NCBI GenBank assembly: GCA_015499995.1
Contig: JADNRV010000038.1
Coordinates: 62,001 to 126,000 of the forward strand
DNA length: 64,000 nt
Reading direction: 5' to 3'
DNA from: Flammula alnicola
Taxonomy: Eukaryota > Basidiomycota > Agaricomycetes > Agaricales > Strophariaceae
Shown: positions 46,841 through 57,868 of the stretch, piece by piece
Layout: each line of letters starts with the position of its first letter
Numbering within the stretch: position 1 is the stretch's first letter
Notes under the pieces: model-generated
Database searches by the model: none
Seen by the model: the letters and a program-made list of their open reading frames with translations, nothing else
Told to the model about the DNA's origin: nothing
Position numbers and translations under genes: made by a program

Positions 46841-48740
46841 TTGAAAACGCCGTATATCAAAATCGCCAACGACGCGGCCAAAGCAAAGGCCAAGTTGAGC
46901 GAATATATGCAGTCCCTCAACGGAGTCAAGTATAGGTTTGGTCGCGGTACCCCAGCCAACTGCTTGCCTGTTCATGGAAATCCTGGGGCATCGTTCGCGT
47001 CAGATGCTGGCACACTCTTCAATTTCAACAATATCGCCGCCACCAATAATCGCCCGACAAACTCGGTTAGCGTTGAAAATATCCCAAACCATAGTATGTG
47101 TTTCTTTGCCTGACCTCCCGCACAATACTTATTGCTCACATTTTATAGTTAATAGACGCGAAATACTTGCTCTTTTTAGCACTCTTATAGGTGAGTATTG
47201 CTGCTTCTATCTGGACGTCTCTCACCGGCTTTATAGGCGAAATTCGCAGCTACCAGGACATCAGAGATGGCTTATCTGCGCATCTTGATATTACTTTCGT
47301 TGACCGCGATGCTGCCGCGTGCGTGATCCATTTGGACTACAAGCTTTCATTATTTTAACTCGCGTCTAGCAAGGCGTTGTGCATGAATGGGTATACGGTT
47401 GCCGGAGCGCCTCTGTGAGTATCATTCTATGACCTTGATCCCACCGGCGCATATATGCGATTGGAATTTTCTTCATCGCTTCGCTATCGTATCGTCTGTG
47501 ATAAATTAAACTGACTGAATGTCATCAAAAGTTCTGTTTCCGCTTTGACAATTTCTCCGCCAACCAATCGAAGTAGTAAACATGCTACGGACGACCGCCG
47601 AAATTTATACGTCCTTGGACTCCCTTTTGCCCTTTCCAAGTAAGTCGATCACAAGCTTGCTTCATGTTTGCTACTGATGCAGAATGCGGAGCAAGAAATG
47701 AATTCGCTTCTCTCTTCGCCCAGTATGGCACGGTCTCTCACTGTGTTATCCTTGCGACTGTCGATAACTCTTCGCGACGCCGGGGCTTTGTGGTTATGGC
47801 TCACATGAAGAAGCAAAACGAGCCATGACCGCTCTAACTCGCACGCAGATTAAGTGAGTCTTTCGGCCATGATGTATTCACTCTAATGTCTTTTAGGGGG
47901 CATGCTATCGATGTATCTTGGGCGGTAGTTCAACGATCTCAAGGTTCTTTCTTGTGCACATCTCTTAGGCTAATCTCGGCTTGACGTCCCTGTCTTTAGG
48001 TTTCCTTGATGGCGGGGATCGTGCTATGCTTCTAGACTCTCGCTCACATATGCCAAGTCCCAGTCCAACGCCTTTTGAGAGGCAACGCCTGACGACTTGC
48101 GACTCGTCTGACTCATCCCTTGAGTCTCATGACGCGGATCCTGCCTCTCTCACAACTAGCACTGTGCCTACGACGTCTTGCTGGTGACCAATCTACCGAC
48201 CCTGCTGTTCTCGCAAGCCCAGGATCTCCACCCTTGTTCTTTCCTTTTGGACATATTGAGAAGCTCGAGATCGTTCAGTTTCTCCGCTTGGTACCATGTC
48301 GGTTCTTGTCAATACTCTCGCGCCAGCGTGGCTCAGGAAGCAAAAGAAAGCCTCAGCGGCCAGCTATACGGCAGTATCAGATCGAGGCCCGCTATGTTAG
48401 GCCCACAAGGTCTGGTCTTTTGGACCTTGATCGAACGTCTTCTACTGGTGGCGCTACTTCTGGCGACAAAAACCTCCATACCGCTGGCCTAGACCACTTC
48501 CTTTTCCTCAGGAACTTCTGACCAAGATGGGTTATCCTCCAATGCTCCCAACGCGAAGAATCATCCATTTTTGAATCACTTTGGCACTCCGAACTGGGAT
48601 ATCACCGCTATGATTCTTTTTCTAACTCACACTCAAGGCAATCTTCTCTCTCTGCGAAACATCCCGCCTTTTCTAATGTTTTTGATGGCTTTAATGACGC
48701 TACCCCAATTTCTGCTAGCTCGAGGTAATTATCTATATTT
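46841..48740 (+). pseudogene. Broken three-RRM RNA-binding protein gene
   Basis: Exons with normal GT...AG introns encode an RNA-binding protein, but the gene is damaged. The first readable exon, KTPYIKIANDAAKAKAKLSE..., has TTG (46841) where a start Met would be expected. RRM1-like sequence follows (INRREILALFSTLIG, EIRSYQDIRDGLSAHLDITF, AAAKALCMNGYTVAGAPL). RRM2 reads RRNLYVLGLPFALSK and NEFASLFAQYGTVSHCVIL. Its continuation, HEEAKRAMTALTRTQIK, needs one added base at about 47801-47804. A Ser-rich linker (SHMPSPSPTPFERQRL) leads to RRM3 (LLVTNLPTLLFSQAQDLHP), whose continuation LFFPFGHIEKLEIV needs one added base at about 48230. A further segment reads SSLSAKHPAFSNVFDGFNDA. It is either a recent pseudogene or a gene spoiled by assembly errors. 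The 3' limit is approximate. Confidence 0.6.
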
Positions 48741-49623
48741 GACATCTTTCTTTTGCTGATCGACTGCGCCAATAGCTGGGGCTTCGACCAAATTTATGGA
48801 CCATGTCCGAACATCAGGCCAAAATGCTCTCTCGAAACCAATGCACTGCCATACTGTCTACCAGAGCTCTGCTGCTTCACTCTTCCACGAATGTTTCTCT
48901 CGATGACAACGACGACCTACGATTGGATTGCTCGGCGACCTTTACATTTTTTCTATGTTCTTGCTTTAATGTGTTTTTGTGTTTTTTTGGTTTCTTCGTA
49001 GCTCTCACTCTCCAGCGATGTTTTTTCTCGTTCCTACACTCGTCCCGGTTCTAGCGTCTCTGACGAATTCACTCTTTTTCTATCTTCTTCACCTTGCTGG
49101 ATTTTTTTTTTTTAGCTGGAAATCACTACAGGAGGAAGGAAGGAAGCTTTGACCAGCATACCCTGTGCGATTGTAAACATTAAAAGGTCAAGGCCTGGCA
49201 TGGCTAGATTGTGGAACACATTATCGTAGATCTCTAGACATAGTTAACTTCATTACGGCGATACAATACACCCACCTCTTAAACGCGTTATTATATGGTT
49301 ACTTGAAGTTGGTACTTTTCTGAAGTGGCATGCTGTTGTACTCTTGAGGCGGCGGCTCGCTGGGCCGCGGCGGGCAAGCGCTCAAATTCACAGCTGACTT
49401 ATCCGAATCCTTCCCGAATCCTTTCCAGTGTCTGCCCAAATTCTGGTCTGTCTCCGAAAAGAATCTTGCCACGCTGTCGCCTCGCAATCTCAGGAAGTTG
49501 CTGGAAGTACTGAGATGCCTTGTGCAATAGTTACAGTACAGTAAGGATGCAAAGAAATACGGATCATATCTAATAATCTTGCGTCCCAGGGTTGGAATAA
49601 TGTCTATGCGCATGTCTTTCATG
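48741..49623. other. Region between the RRM locus and the tRNA gene
   Basis: It may hold further eroded 3' parts of the RRM gene up to about 49050, but no confident frame was found. A T-rich run lies at 49107-49117. Confidence 0.4.
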
Positions 49624-49747
49624 GGTGAGATGGCCGAGCGGTCTAAGGCGCCAGACTAAGGATCAGAGCATAAGATGCTCCTCTCTAACTGTTCATTGGA
49701 TGGTTATCTGGTCCTCCGGGGCGTGGGTTCGAATCCCACTCTCATCA
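49624..49747 (+). tRNA. tRNA-Leu(AAG) with a 44-nt intron
   Basis: The acceptor stem GGTGAGA pairs with TCTCATC and is followed by discriminator A. The D-arm TGGCCGAGCGGTCTAAGGCG is of the Leu/Ser type. The anticodon stem CCAGA/TCTGG closes a loop reading CTAAGGA, so the anticodon is AAG. The intron (49662-49705) sits at the standard position one base 3' of the anticodon. The long variable arm (TCCTCCGGGGC) fits a class II tRNA, and the T-arm is GTGGG-TTCGAAT-CCCAC. Confidence 0.95.
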
Positions 49748-50343
49748 CTATCTTTTTGCGTCATTTGAAAGGGTAATTTTCCTCGGAAGATCAAAAACGC
49801 GAAACGGAATCGTGTCGCATGCGACAGACTTGATTACAGTAAGAGGATATACAAGTTTGCCCGTTCTTTTTCTTCATTGCGTGGATTCTCTTTCATTTTG
49901 TTTGCTTATTATCAATATCGATCTCTACCATCATTATGGAATGTTTTGAGCTCTCGAAGTACAGAACGGCGCTGCAGGGGAACCCAAATTTTCAGGTCAC
50001 CTGATCTTTCCGGATATGTCATCTCCGTGTACCTCCGCCTCCGATTCCCAAATAATGCAGTTACTAGAAAGAATATGTACGCGTGGTCAATGTAACTGAA
50101 GCCAGGATGAACTGAACAACTTTGTTGCAATAGCAATGCAACTAGCATGTTGTGTATTGCGGGCGTACTCTACGCGTCACATAGTTAAGTATTGAATTCG
50201 AGCACGTTCGATGGGGTGGGGAGTATTCCATGCATTCTAACCTAAATACTACAGACACACATATTTACTAGCATGTCGAAATACCCGCGTCTGTTGTTGT
50301 CCCTCCTGGATATCTAAGTGAAAGTGATCATGGCCGGATCGAA
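49748..50343. other. Intergenic region after the tRNA gene
   Basis: Only the tRNA flank and the 3' side of the next minus-strand gene; a short run TTTTTCTTC near 49867 could follow the tRNA transcript. Nothing else was seen. Confidence 0.4.
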
Positions 50344-50942
50344 CTAGTAAGGAGCGGCGGCAGCCTGGCACTACAAGAAACCATTAGCAGGAGTCCGCAG
50401 ACATATACAGAAAGTGAACCTACAGCCTTCAATTGTTCAAGGTACCATGTACAAGAAGGAAGGTCGGCTTTCTCGAGACACCTTGTGAAATCTTAGTCAT
50501 GAAGTCAGGTTGGATATGAGCTGTCAATCAACATATATTAAGACGTACCCTTAGCCTGGACCTCGCAGCTGATACCACCCGACTGTTGCTGCTGAACGGG
50601 GGGAGCTTGGGCTTCCGGTGCAGCAGCAGCACTTCCTCCGCCGAAGAGCATGCTGGAAAGACCATGACCAATCGTCGAGCCAACGGCGACGGATCCAGCG
50701 GTGGCAGCCATCTGCGCAAGCATGCCAGGTTGAGATGATTGAGCGGCGGCGGCTGCTGCTGGAGGCGCAGGTGCGTGAGCGGGGGAGTGACTGGTAGGGG
50801 CAGTTGCGGTGGAAGCACTGCGAGTTTGAGCAGGGGCCGCGGCAGGGCGGGAGCCTACTGAAGAACGACCGCGAGATTGACGCTGCAGAGGCTGATGAGC
50901 ATATTGAATCCATATATCCAACCAAAGAGGACTTACAGCCAT
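50344..50942 (-). CDS. MIX17: CHCHD2/CHCHD10-type (Mix17) twin CX9C mitochondrial protein
   Basis: A small intermembrane-space protein imported by the Mia40 route; relatives in yeast (Mix17/Mic17) and humans (CHCHD2/10) affect respiration. The model has four exons. The first is only six bases (ATG GCT, 50942-50937), followed by a 45-nt intron. The next exon starts at 50891 with PLQRQSRGRSSVGSRPAAAP and continues through Ala/Pro/Ser-rich sequence to the conserved hydrophobic segment MAATAGSVAVGSTIGHGLSS and GGISCEVQAK. The third exon gives DFTRCLEKADLPSCTWYLEQLKA, and the last CQAAAAPY with stop 50344-50346. The two C-x9-C pairs, CEVQAKDFTRC and CTWYLEQLKAC, are complete. It is divergent from the Mba1-like gene, with about 220 bp between the two ATGs. 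Confidence 0.92.
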
Positions 50943-51160
50943 TGGAGAATTAAATAACAAAAGATGAGCAAGTAGGGGTGGTGGTGGTGGTTGAGTATCA
51001 AGCCGGAAACTGGGGAACACGAGAGAGAAATTTCGAATGCCTTCGGCGGACGCGTAGCCGACAGTTGCCGATGCCAAATACGTGCAAATACATAATCTCT
51101 CATTCCCGAAAATCTGTGGAACGCTGGAACATATTCACTTCCTTCGCCGACACAACCCCA
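50943..51160. promoter_or_regulatory. Compact bidirectional promoter between two mitochondrial-protein genes
   Basis: Only 218 bp separate the ATGs of the CHCHD2-like (minus) and Mba1-like (plus) genes, so the start sites must share this DNA. It includes a CCACCACC-type tract on the minus strand near 50980. No named transcription factor site could be assigned with confidence. Confidence 0.6.
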
Positions 51161-52612
51161 ATGGCCCTGGGAATTTCAAGAACATATTTAGGTGGTGTTG
51201 TGAGCCACCAGGGCCTGGTGAATCGTGTCGCTTCCTCGTCCAGAGTCGCGGCTTCCTACGGCCACAATGGCCTATCTCTTCCGACGCGAGGATATGCAGC
51301 GGCAAGTGCCTCTTTGACCAAGAGGGGCCCAGTGACAGGGAAAGGTACCCAAAAAGATGCACACACCCCGCCTCCTCCTCTTTCGAAACGGAAAACTGCT
51401 GTGCAGACGCCGCACAAAAAAACAACATCGCCGGAAATGGACAAGGCTCAACACACTTCCGACCCTGTTCCAACTAAACAGCACTTGGCCGAAGAGATTG
51501 CACATAAAGATGCTAAAAAGAAGGATGTGGAAGAAGAGAACGAGGAGAAGCTGGCCGATCTTGAACGAATGCTGGCTTTCCAGCATTTGATGCCGACAGT
51601 CGATCCATGGGGACAATCAATCGAGGATACTCTAGGTGGGTTTCTCTATATTCCTATTTCTTGGCTCATAAATACTCACTTGTTCTCCATACAAGAAAGA
51701 CGTCATGATACCCCGGCCCATTACTCATAAGTTGGCGGGAGAAAAACCCCTTGACAAACTCAAGACTGTGTATGCAACTGTCAGTGGAAATTCGAAGAAC
51801 TGGGTCAAAAATACCGCTGCGTATGTTTTCTTTTCCACCGTATGTTATCTCATATCAATGAACTATATCCGATCTTTGTAGATTGTCAGCTCTCATGTCT
51901 CTGGACTCAATTCCCGGCAAGAGTTTCTATGGTCTATCATGGATCGCGCAAATACGAGCCTCTTTCGGGTTTCTCGGAACTCAGTCCGTCAAGCCAGACG
52001 CCCTGCTTGCACCACTCCGCCAGATGGCGCTGGAATCATACGAAGACCTAAACAAGGCACTCGCCAAGTAAGACATTTTCAACTGTCCGCTTTTCTTGCG
52101 TGCTCATTATTCTCCAACCAGCCGAAACGACAAAGAAATCACGCGCCTCACCACGTTCACTTACCAACAACAGGTCCTCGCCCTATCCAAGGCTCCAAAG
52201 CCAAAAACCCCAAAGGACGCCTTATCTGGCAACTGCACCGCACCATTTCGCCCGTCCGCGTCCTATCCCTGCGTGCAACTGAGGGCTACATGTCTCCCAC
52301 CGAACCGAGATTTGGGAACAGGATGATGATTCACGCGCTTCTCAATTCGAGACTGAACAGGTGACGTGCCTCATTTCTCTATCGCGTTATTGTGGAGTAT
52401 ATTGACTAGACATGCAACAGAGTTTGGAGATGTATACTGACCGCGGTGTTGCGTTGCACGCGCCTGCGACTGAGCCACACTGGGTTGCGGATACCGAGAG
52501 GGTCGAGTCGTGGCGTGTCCCTGCGCAGCGGAAACGGGTAACGGAATATCTCGTCATGGAGAAGAGGATGTGGGTCCAAGGCCCTTGGCAATTCAGGGAG
52601 CAACTGTGGTAA
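51161..52612 (+). CDS. Mba1/mL45-like mitochondrial ribosome receptor (Tim44-like domain)
   Basis: Members of this family bind the mitoribosome at the inner membrane and aid insertion of nascent proteins. The ATG at 51161 starts a presequence (MALGISRTYLGGVVSHQGLV, RVASSSRVAASYG). A Lys/Thr-rich region and an acidic helix (KKDVEEENEEKLADLERML) come next, then DVMIPRPITHKLAGEKPLDK. The Tim44-like part includes LSALMSLDSIPGKSFYGLSW and KPDALLAPLRQMALESYEDL. It continues with RLIWQLHRTISPVRVLSLRA and EGYMSPTEPRFGNRMMIHAL, ending EYLVMEKRMWVQGPWQFREQ. Exons: 51161-51635, 51700-51820, 51882-52067, 52122-52360, 52421-52612. Within exon 4 the frame must shift at about 52190-52192 (AAGGC to AAGGGC) and again at about 52343-52346 (CTCAATTC to CTCAAATTC). 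Both are single missing bases next to short homopolymers. Identity rests on domain order. Confidence 0.82.
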
Positions 52613-53753
52613 ACTGGTCAGTCGCAAACGCTAGACTTCACTTAATACAATCTCTTACTGACATTCTTTAAAAGTTCCATCCTCATGAGTAGATCTACTC
52701 GATGATTTGCATAATTCGAGTCTCCGTTTAATTATTAAGCATCTCATAACATTATTAATCCTACCAGTGCGTCGTAACGGGCTTCGCCATCGGATGCGTA
52801 TATGAGCTCGCACGATCGTGTCGGCCCCGTTTTTCTCCTCTATGTCGGCGATCACCTCGATAGCCAAAAATTATTTCCACAACTCCGTAGTGCGTACATA
52901 CCTGCATCTTCAAAGTGTTTCAGCTCCGGCCATTCGGGACACCAACCTTACAGACTATATTTCCACATTTTATCATTGCTGAGTTATGATATTTCCGAAA
53001 TCACAGCAACTTACATCTTCGGTTTAAATTTCTCGATTCAGATTCAAGTTATAAGCCGGCGCCTAATATTAGAAGCCAACACCATATTTATCTGAGCTCA
53101 GCGCCTGAGGCCTGAGGTCTTCCGAACGGCGCCGACTTGACAACAAGATCCAGGATGGCGTTTTTTTTAACTCGTTTTGGAGGACGTCCTTTCATTTCCA
53201 TCCGCGGAGGAGCTCTGTCTAGATCTGATCTTTGTCTGATGCTGTTGTCAGGTCCCTAGATTAGTCGTGCGGTACCGCGATACTTTCCTCGTGCCGGTTA
53301 CGGGTATCCGCATACTGTAGGCTTAATAGCCAATGGCCTCCAATGGCAACGACGACGACGGTTTGCCTTGGTTCGCTCAAATCTATCATTAGATACTCAA
53401 TGAGGCTCCATTCCTCGACATAAACGAGTCAACTGGTCGTCGTCTTTTTTCACGAAGTCGACATGCTTGCAACATGCGGTCATCGGGAGCCTCAATTATA
53501 ATATTATGTGAGAATTTTGCGCAGTCGATGTGCAGTCACGAAATGACTCAGTTGTACTTGACGAGAAAAAATGGACTGTGTAGTTGCTATATACCGGTTC
53601 ATTAAATATTATTAAGTATTGTCAACATTTGATACGCTTCCTAGACGCCCACTGCAACACAATTAAATAAATACACAAACGAAAAAGAAAATATAGTCGA
53701 AAGATACGATATCGAACCTAGTTTTCATAGTAACAATAATGTCAATCAATGTA
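52613..53753. other. Intergenic region, 1.1 kb
   Basis: AT-rich DNA between convergent genes with no coding region, RNA gene or strong repeat recognised. ACGACGACGA-type short repeats occur near 53350. Confidence 0.5.
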
Positions 53754-55258
53754 TTAATCACATGCGTACTCCTTCATTTGCTTTCCCGATTTCCATATAA
53801 CTTTCAGCCCTACAAAACCGTTCAGAAACGACAAGTCGCTGTATCCACGGTCACTGGGGCAGTACGATTCGAAATCAAGGACGGTTATCGGAACGCCCGC
53901 CGTTCGTCGCCAATTCAGGAATTCGACAATTGATTCCTTGCGCGTATGGCTGAAACCCAGCTTGAGGGTCTGAAGCTTGGGGAATAGAACGGTGGGACCC
54001 TGAGGTATCTCGGAAAGGAGAAGAGGGGGACCCCTCGAAGGTTGCAGGAGCTCCAAGGAGAGAAAAGGTGAAAATAGACCCCTCAAAATGGCGTCTGAAG
54101 CATCCACATGACAGAAATCGAGTATCAATGACGTGACGGTGGTAAATTGGGAAGAGGAAAATAGGGCGAATAAAAGGGAAATAATTGGATTGCTCTGCAC
54201 TCTAGGCATACCAAGGGCATACTGAGGGCTGATCTCGAATGAGATGTCGAAGCGTCGATTGGGGTACCCTCCCTTTGAAAAGTCCTTCCGGTTACGTATC
54301 CTGAACCAGAGAACTCTACGTCCATGTAGAGATAGTCCACAGTGTGGGAGCTACAGATGCTTTGCAAATATCTCGAAAGGCAGCGATGTGCGGCAGCGAG
54401 ATAGGCATCGGAGGGGAGAATGGGAGGGTGGATAGCAAGACTTAGGCCACATCCAGTGGCTGGGGATATGTGGTCAAGAAGTGAAATACCGTTCTCAAAA
54501 GTGTTGAGGATAACAATATTTTCCAGTCGGGGGAGGGTTATACACGGCAACTCGGAGAGTGAAGAGTCTCCGAGTGTTGCTCGAATGCCCTTATTCAAAC
54601 GTACGTACTCGAGGAGTGGCATCTCGCCAAGCTTAACGAGAAGTTCCTGGACGGTAAACGGAGGATTTTCGAGTTCCATTCTCCGGAGTTGGGATAACCA
54701 CGGGGCCTGTAGGTTGAGCGCGACAGCTGGGCAATGGAATTTGCGCAGTGATGGTGCATTGTCTGAAAAAATGGCTTTGTTTGTGGAAGACAAAACGCGG
54801 GGAGTGTACCTCCAAAAAACAAGTGTGAAGGACTGCAGATCCTGTGCAGGCGTTTGAATGACACCCCATCGTTCGTCATCCAGAATACTCTTGGCTTCGA
54901 ATCGAAAGGTCACATAAAACTCTCGAATGCGGGACCAGTGCATGTCGAGGAGCGAGAGGAGAAAGTCAGCTTGAGATGCGGTTTCTACGGAAGACCCCTT
55001 CACGAAAAGTGAGGCATCACCCGTCCTGCGTAGGACCTCGTTCCTCCAGCGGGGTTTTTTCTGCTTGAGATGATCGAGGTCGATGGCTCTTCCCCAGAGC
55101 GACGGCGACCCAAGAATAACTTCCCGCCAGTACCTGCAAACCTGCGACGTGCGGCGCGTTGTAGTCAAAGCGCTGAAACGGAATAATCGAGAGCCAAAAT
55201 CTTCATAAGGATCGTCGGGACTGCAGGCTTGTATCGGTGAGCGCAAATCTGTGTTCAT
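53754..55258 (-). CDS. F-box-like / LRR-like hypothetical protein, with one frame break
   Basis: A mushroom-type F-box-like protein. In-frame sequence above the first ATG (55258), LDEDVLWKIFIM, together with FRFSALTTTRRTSQVCRYWR and SPSLWGRAIDLDHL, forms the F-box-like core, so the true start lies upstream, perhaps near 55439 after another frame change. The body contains leucine-rich stretches (LLEYVRLNKGIRATLGDSSL, CITLPRLENIVILNTFENGI). The frame must change at about 54284-54287 (GGAAGGAC to GGAAGGGAC) to continue from YLYMDVEFSGSGYVTGR into DFSKGGYPNRRFDISFEISP and PRVQSNPIISLLFALFSSSQ. The end is FVGLKVIWKSGKQMKEYACD. It is related in style, not obviously by descent, to the gene at 12.4 kb. 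Substrate adaptor function is inference. Confidence 0.65.
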
Positions 55259-56704
55259 GATGAAAATCTTCCAGAGAACATCCTCGTCCAGCTTGAAGAT
55301 TGGTACGTTCGAAATTTCCCCATGGCAGACGGCACTTTGTGGTTAGTAACGTGGTCGTTCGGTTCAAGTTCAAGTTCAGTTTCAGATGTCTGACTTCTTT
55401 CTGAATTGAATCTTTCGTTAATGTTACAGTGTTAGTCATGTGATCGACGACAAACCGTCAAATCTATTACTACTAATGTCATTAGACTCAGAGGCAATGA
55501 AGACTTGCGGCCCCAGACCGTCGATGCCTGCCAGCCAGTGCCAATAATGCTTCAGGTACAAATTATTTAATGCACAACATGTACCTTGATATAAGTAAGG
55601 TCCATCAAGCTCGAGCGCCTTTGAGCTCGGCGGCCTATTTTTAGGATTCAATACGAACTGACAGTGTGCCCAAGTGGTGCCCGGAAAATCCCAGAATCTA
55701 ACTACGTCGTTCACGCGTCGCTCGGGTCCGAGGACTTTCAACTAGTGCCTGGAAAGAGACATTTCTGTGCACTTTCTACCGTCATGATATTTAAGTACTT
55801 ACCCCCGAATTCCGCCCGGATCCCGTTGAACCATAAGAGTGATGTTTTATCTCAGAAAGTGTCGTCGTTCAACGTTTCAACATCAGGGCCTCTCGGGTCG
55901 CTTGGACGTGTAGATCCGACAGAGCGAAGTCTCGTACATAGCATGCATGACTGCATAAATTTATGCTTGGTCAGGTCCAGAGTACAACATTATTCCTGGA
56001 CTGCGGAGCTAACAACCAACAACCTGAAAAGTCAACAACTCTCAAGCAGCGGTGATACGTATATCGGAGAGAAACAGAAATAGTTCCTTATTGCATAGAT
56101 TCTATTCAAGATGGAGTGGCATATGCATAGCATACGATAGCAGTAAATGAATGGAGGTATAGTAGTTAAGATGTACGATAAAAATGATGATGCACAGATC
56201 AACGTGCAGGAGGGTATGTAACAGATAACTGATAAATCAATACGATGGCGATGTAATATATAAAGGGCGTGGGCGCGAATGACGCGATGGAATGAATGAC
56301 TATTAAAGGAATGTGGTAAGGTAAGGAAAGTGGTAGAATGAAAACGAGTCAAGTGTTCAAGAAAGTCGCATCATGCATGTGAAGCGAGCGGATGTTGGTA
56401 CAGTGGATTTTGGTTTCTTGAACGCTGGGTTGGAAAAAGATACAATGACGAAAGCAATTGAATCAGATTGATGGCAGAGGGAGTTGCAATGGAGTAAAGC
56501 GGCGGAATGAGGAGGCATGTTCGAATGTCGCGGGCATAATGTTCAGTAACGAATGAGTAAGTGCAAAAACGAAAAGGGACGGGTTACTAAAAGAAGGTAA
56601 ATCAGCATGTAAAATTCTTATCAGACATGTCGAGAGCACGTACGACGTCGCCGAAGACGTTTATGATGATCTTCTAGGAAGTAATTCCACGACACGCGTG
56701 GCTT
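55259..56704. other. Gap between two minus-strand genes
   Basis: The first 200 bases probably include the F-box N-terminus (VPIFKLDEDVLWKIF at about 55262-55306). Beyond that lies AT-rich DNA with no supported gene. A minus-strand open stretch at 55436-55741 lacks an ATG. Confidence 0.45.
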
Positions 56705-57868
56705 TTACTTGGCGGCCGGATTTGCCAAAGTATCGTTCCGATCGAAAGACCAGTGAAGGAACCCACAATCCAGTTGGCCAAGCCGTCGACATAGATCGCT
56801 ACCTCGCGGTCGATCTCAGGACCCCACGAAGGAAGGCTGGCTCGTTCGTCGTTGAAGCGGTCGATAGACTGCTTGCACATATCGCCGACAAAGTCCACGG
56901 CGGTTTGCAAGTTGAGGCCTTCTTGATTCATGACAACGGGAATCATATTGTGCGTATCGCCCTTGGATTGTTCGACGTTATAGGAAAAGATATCCTATAA
57001 CAAGGCGATTAGGGAAATTTTCGATGAAGTGGGGTACATTCTGCTTACGTTCGACCATGTCACTAGATCGTTTGCCGCTTCTCCTAGGTTGCGAATAGTG
57101 GGGTGTTCCATGACCTCGTCTGGTATATCAAGGTTGTTCGCGTCTAGATAAAAGCATATAAGATTGATTAACCCGGGCAGGGAAGCGGAGAACGGCTTAC
57201 ATTCAATCAGCGCCCAGCACGGTTTACAGCCTGAAGTATCTCGACGCAGGGCAATGTACGACTCGAGGTCGGGTATTACTTCACCTTCACGGTCGAAAGC
57301 TTGTTGGGTCACGCTTTGGAAGAAGAAATCAAACGTCTCAATGAAACGCTGTTGTGCCCCGGGCGACGCTGTAGGAATGAGCCGCTTATAGTAACTTAAG
57401 GGCGGATACATCAGTTAAGGTGGGCCATGAGGTGAGGAAGAAGGAAACATACTCGCGAGTCATCTTCCCGACTCTTGCAGATGAACGCCAAGTGTGAGGG
57501 TGGTAGAGAGAATTGAGGACCTCGTCGGCGGTGGTAAGAGTTCCCCTATTGTCCATGTCGTCCGAAAGGTTGTCGAGGTGGAAGAGGTAGGTCATGAAGT
57601 CGTTGACCACTCTGAGCTGAGGATAGGCCGCGTCGGGGTAGCACATCGATGTTAGTAGTCCAGCTTTGAGGCCATGGTACGCCTGGCGCTTCTTCCCCAA
57701 GAGATTGCCGTCCTTGAAGAGCCACTTCTTCGTCTCGGTGGTGACTTGCTTCCTATGTCTGTTGCCGCGAACTTTGAAGGTACAGTGCGAGACGAGGTCG
57801 GGAAGAACGATCTTCTTCACGCTGACCGATGCAGGGTGTTGTAGTCGCGTAGTGGTGCTCGAAGACAT
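56705..57868 (-). CDS. Sesquiterpene synthase (basidiomycete Cop/Omp type, class I)
   Basis: It ionises farnesyl diphosphate with magnesium to form a sesquiterpene; the product cannot be predicted. The ATG at 57868 opens MSSSTTTRLQHPASVSVKKI. The aspartate-rich motif is FHLDNLSDDMDNR at residues 99-106. The next exon, DYYKRLIPTASPGAQQRFIE, leads to DREGEVIPDLESYIALRRDT. Then come YANNLDIPDEVMEHPTIRNL and NDLVTWSN, spliced to DIFSYNVEQSKGDTHN; the NSE motif NDxxSxxxE crosses that intron. The end, GSLHWSFDRNDTLANPAAK, is in frame only if one C is added at about 56758-56759 (TCC to TCCC). Read literally, the protein would instead end GLSIGTILWQIRPPSK..., losing the family's usual W-S-F ending. 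It lies upstream of a gene-poor region and an MFS transporter. Confidence 0.92.

Noticed and set aside
55436..55741. Minus-strand open frame of about 100 codons
   Set aside because: It begins at TTG, has no motif, and no splice partner was found.
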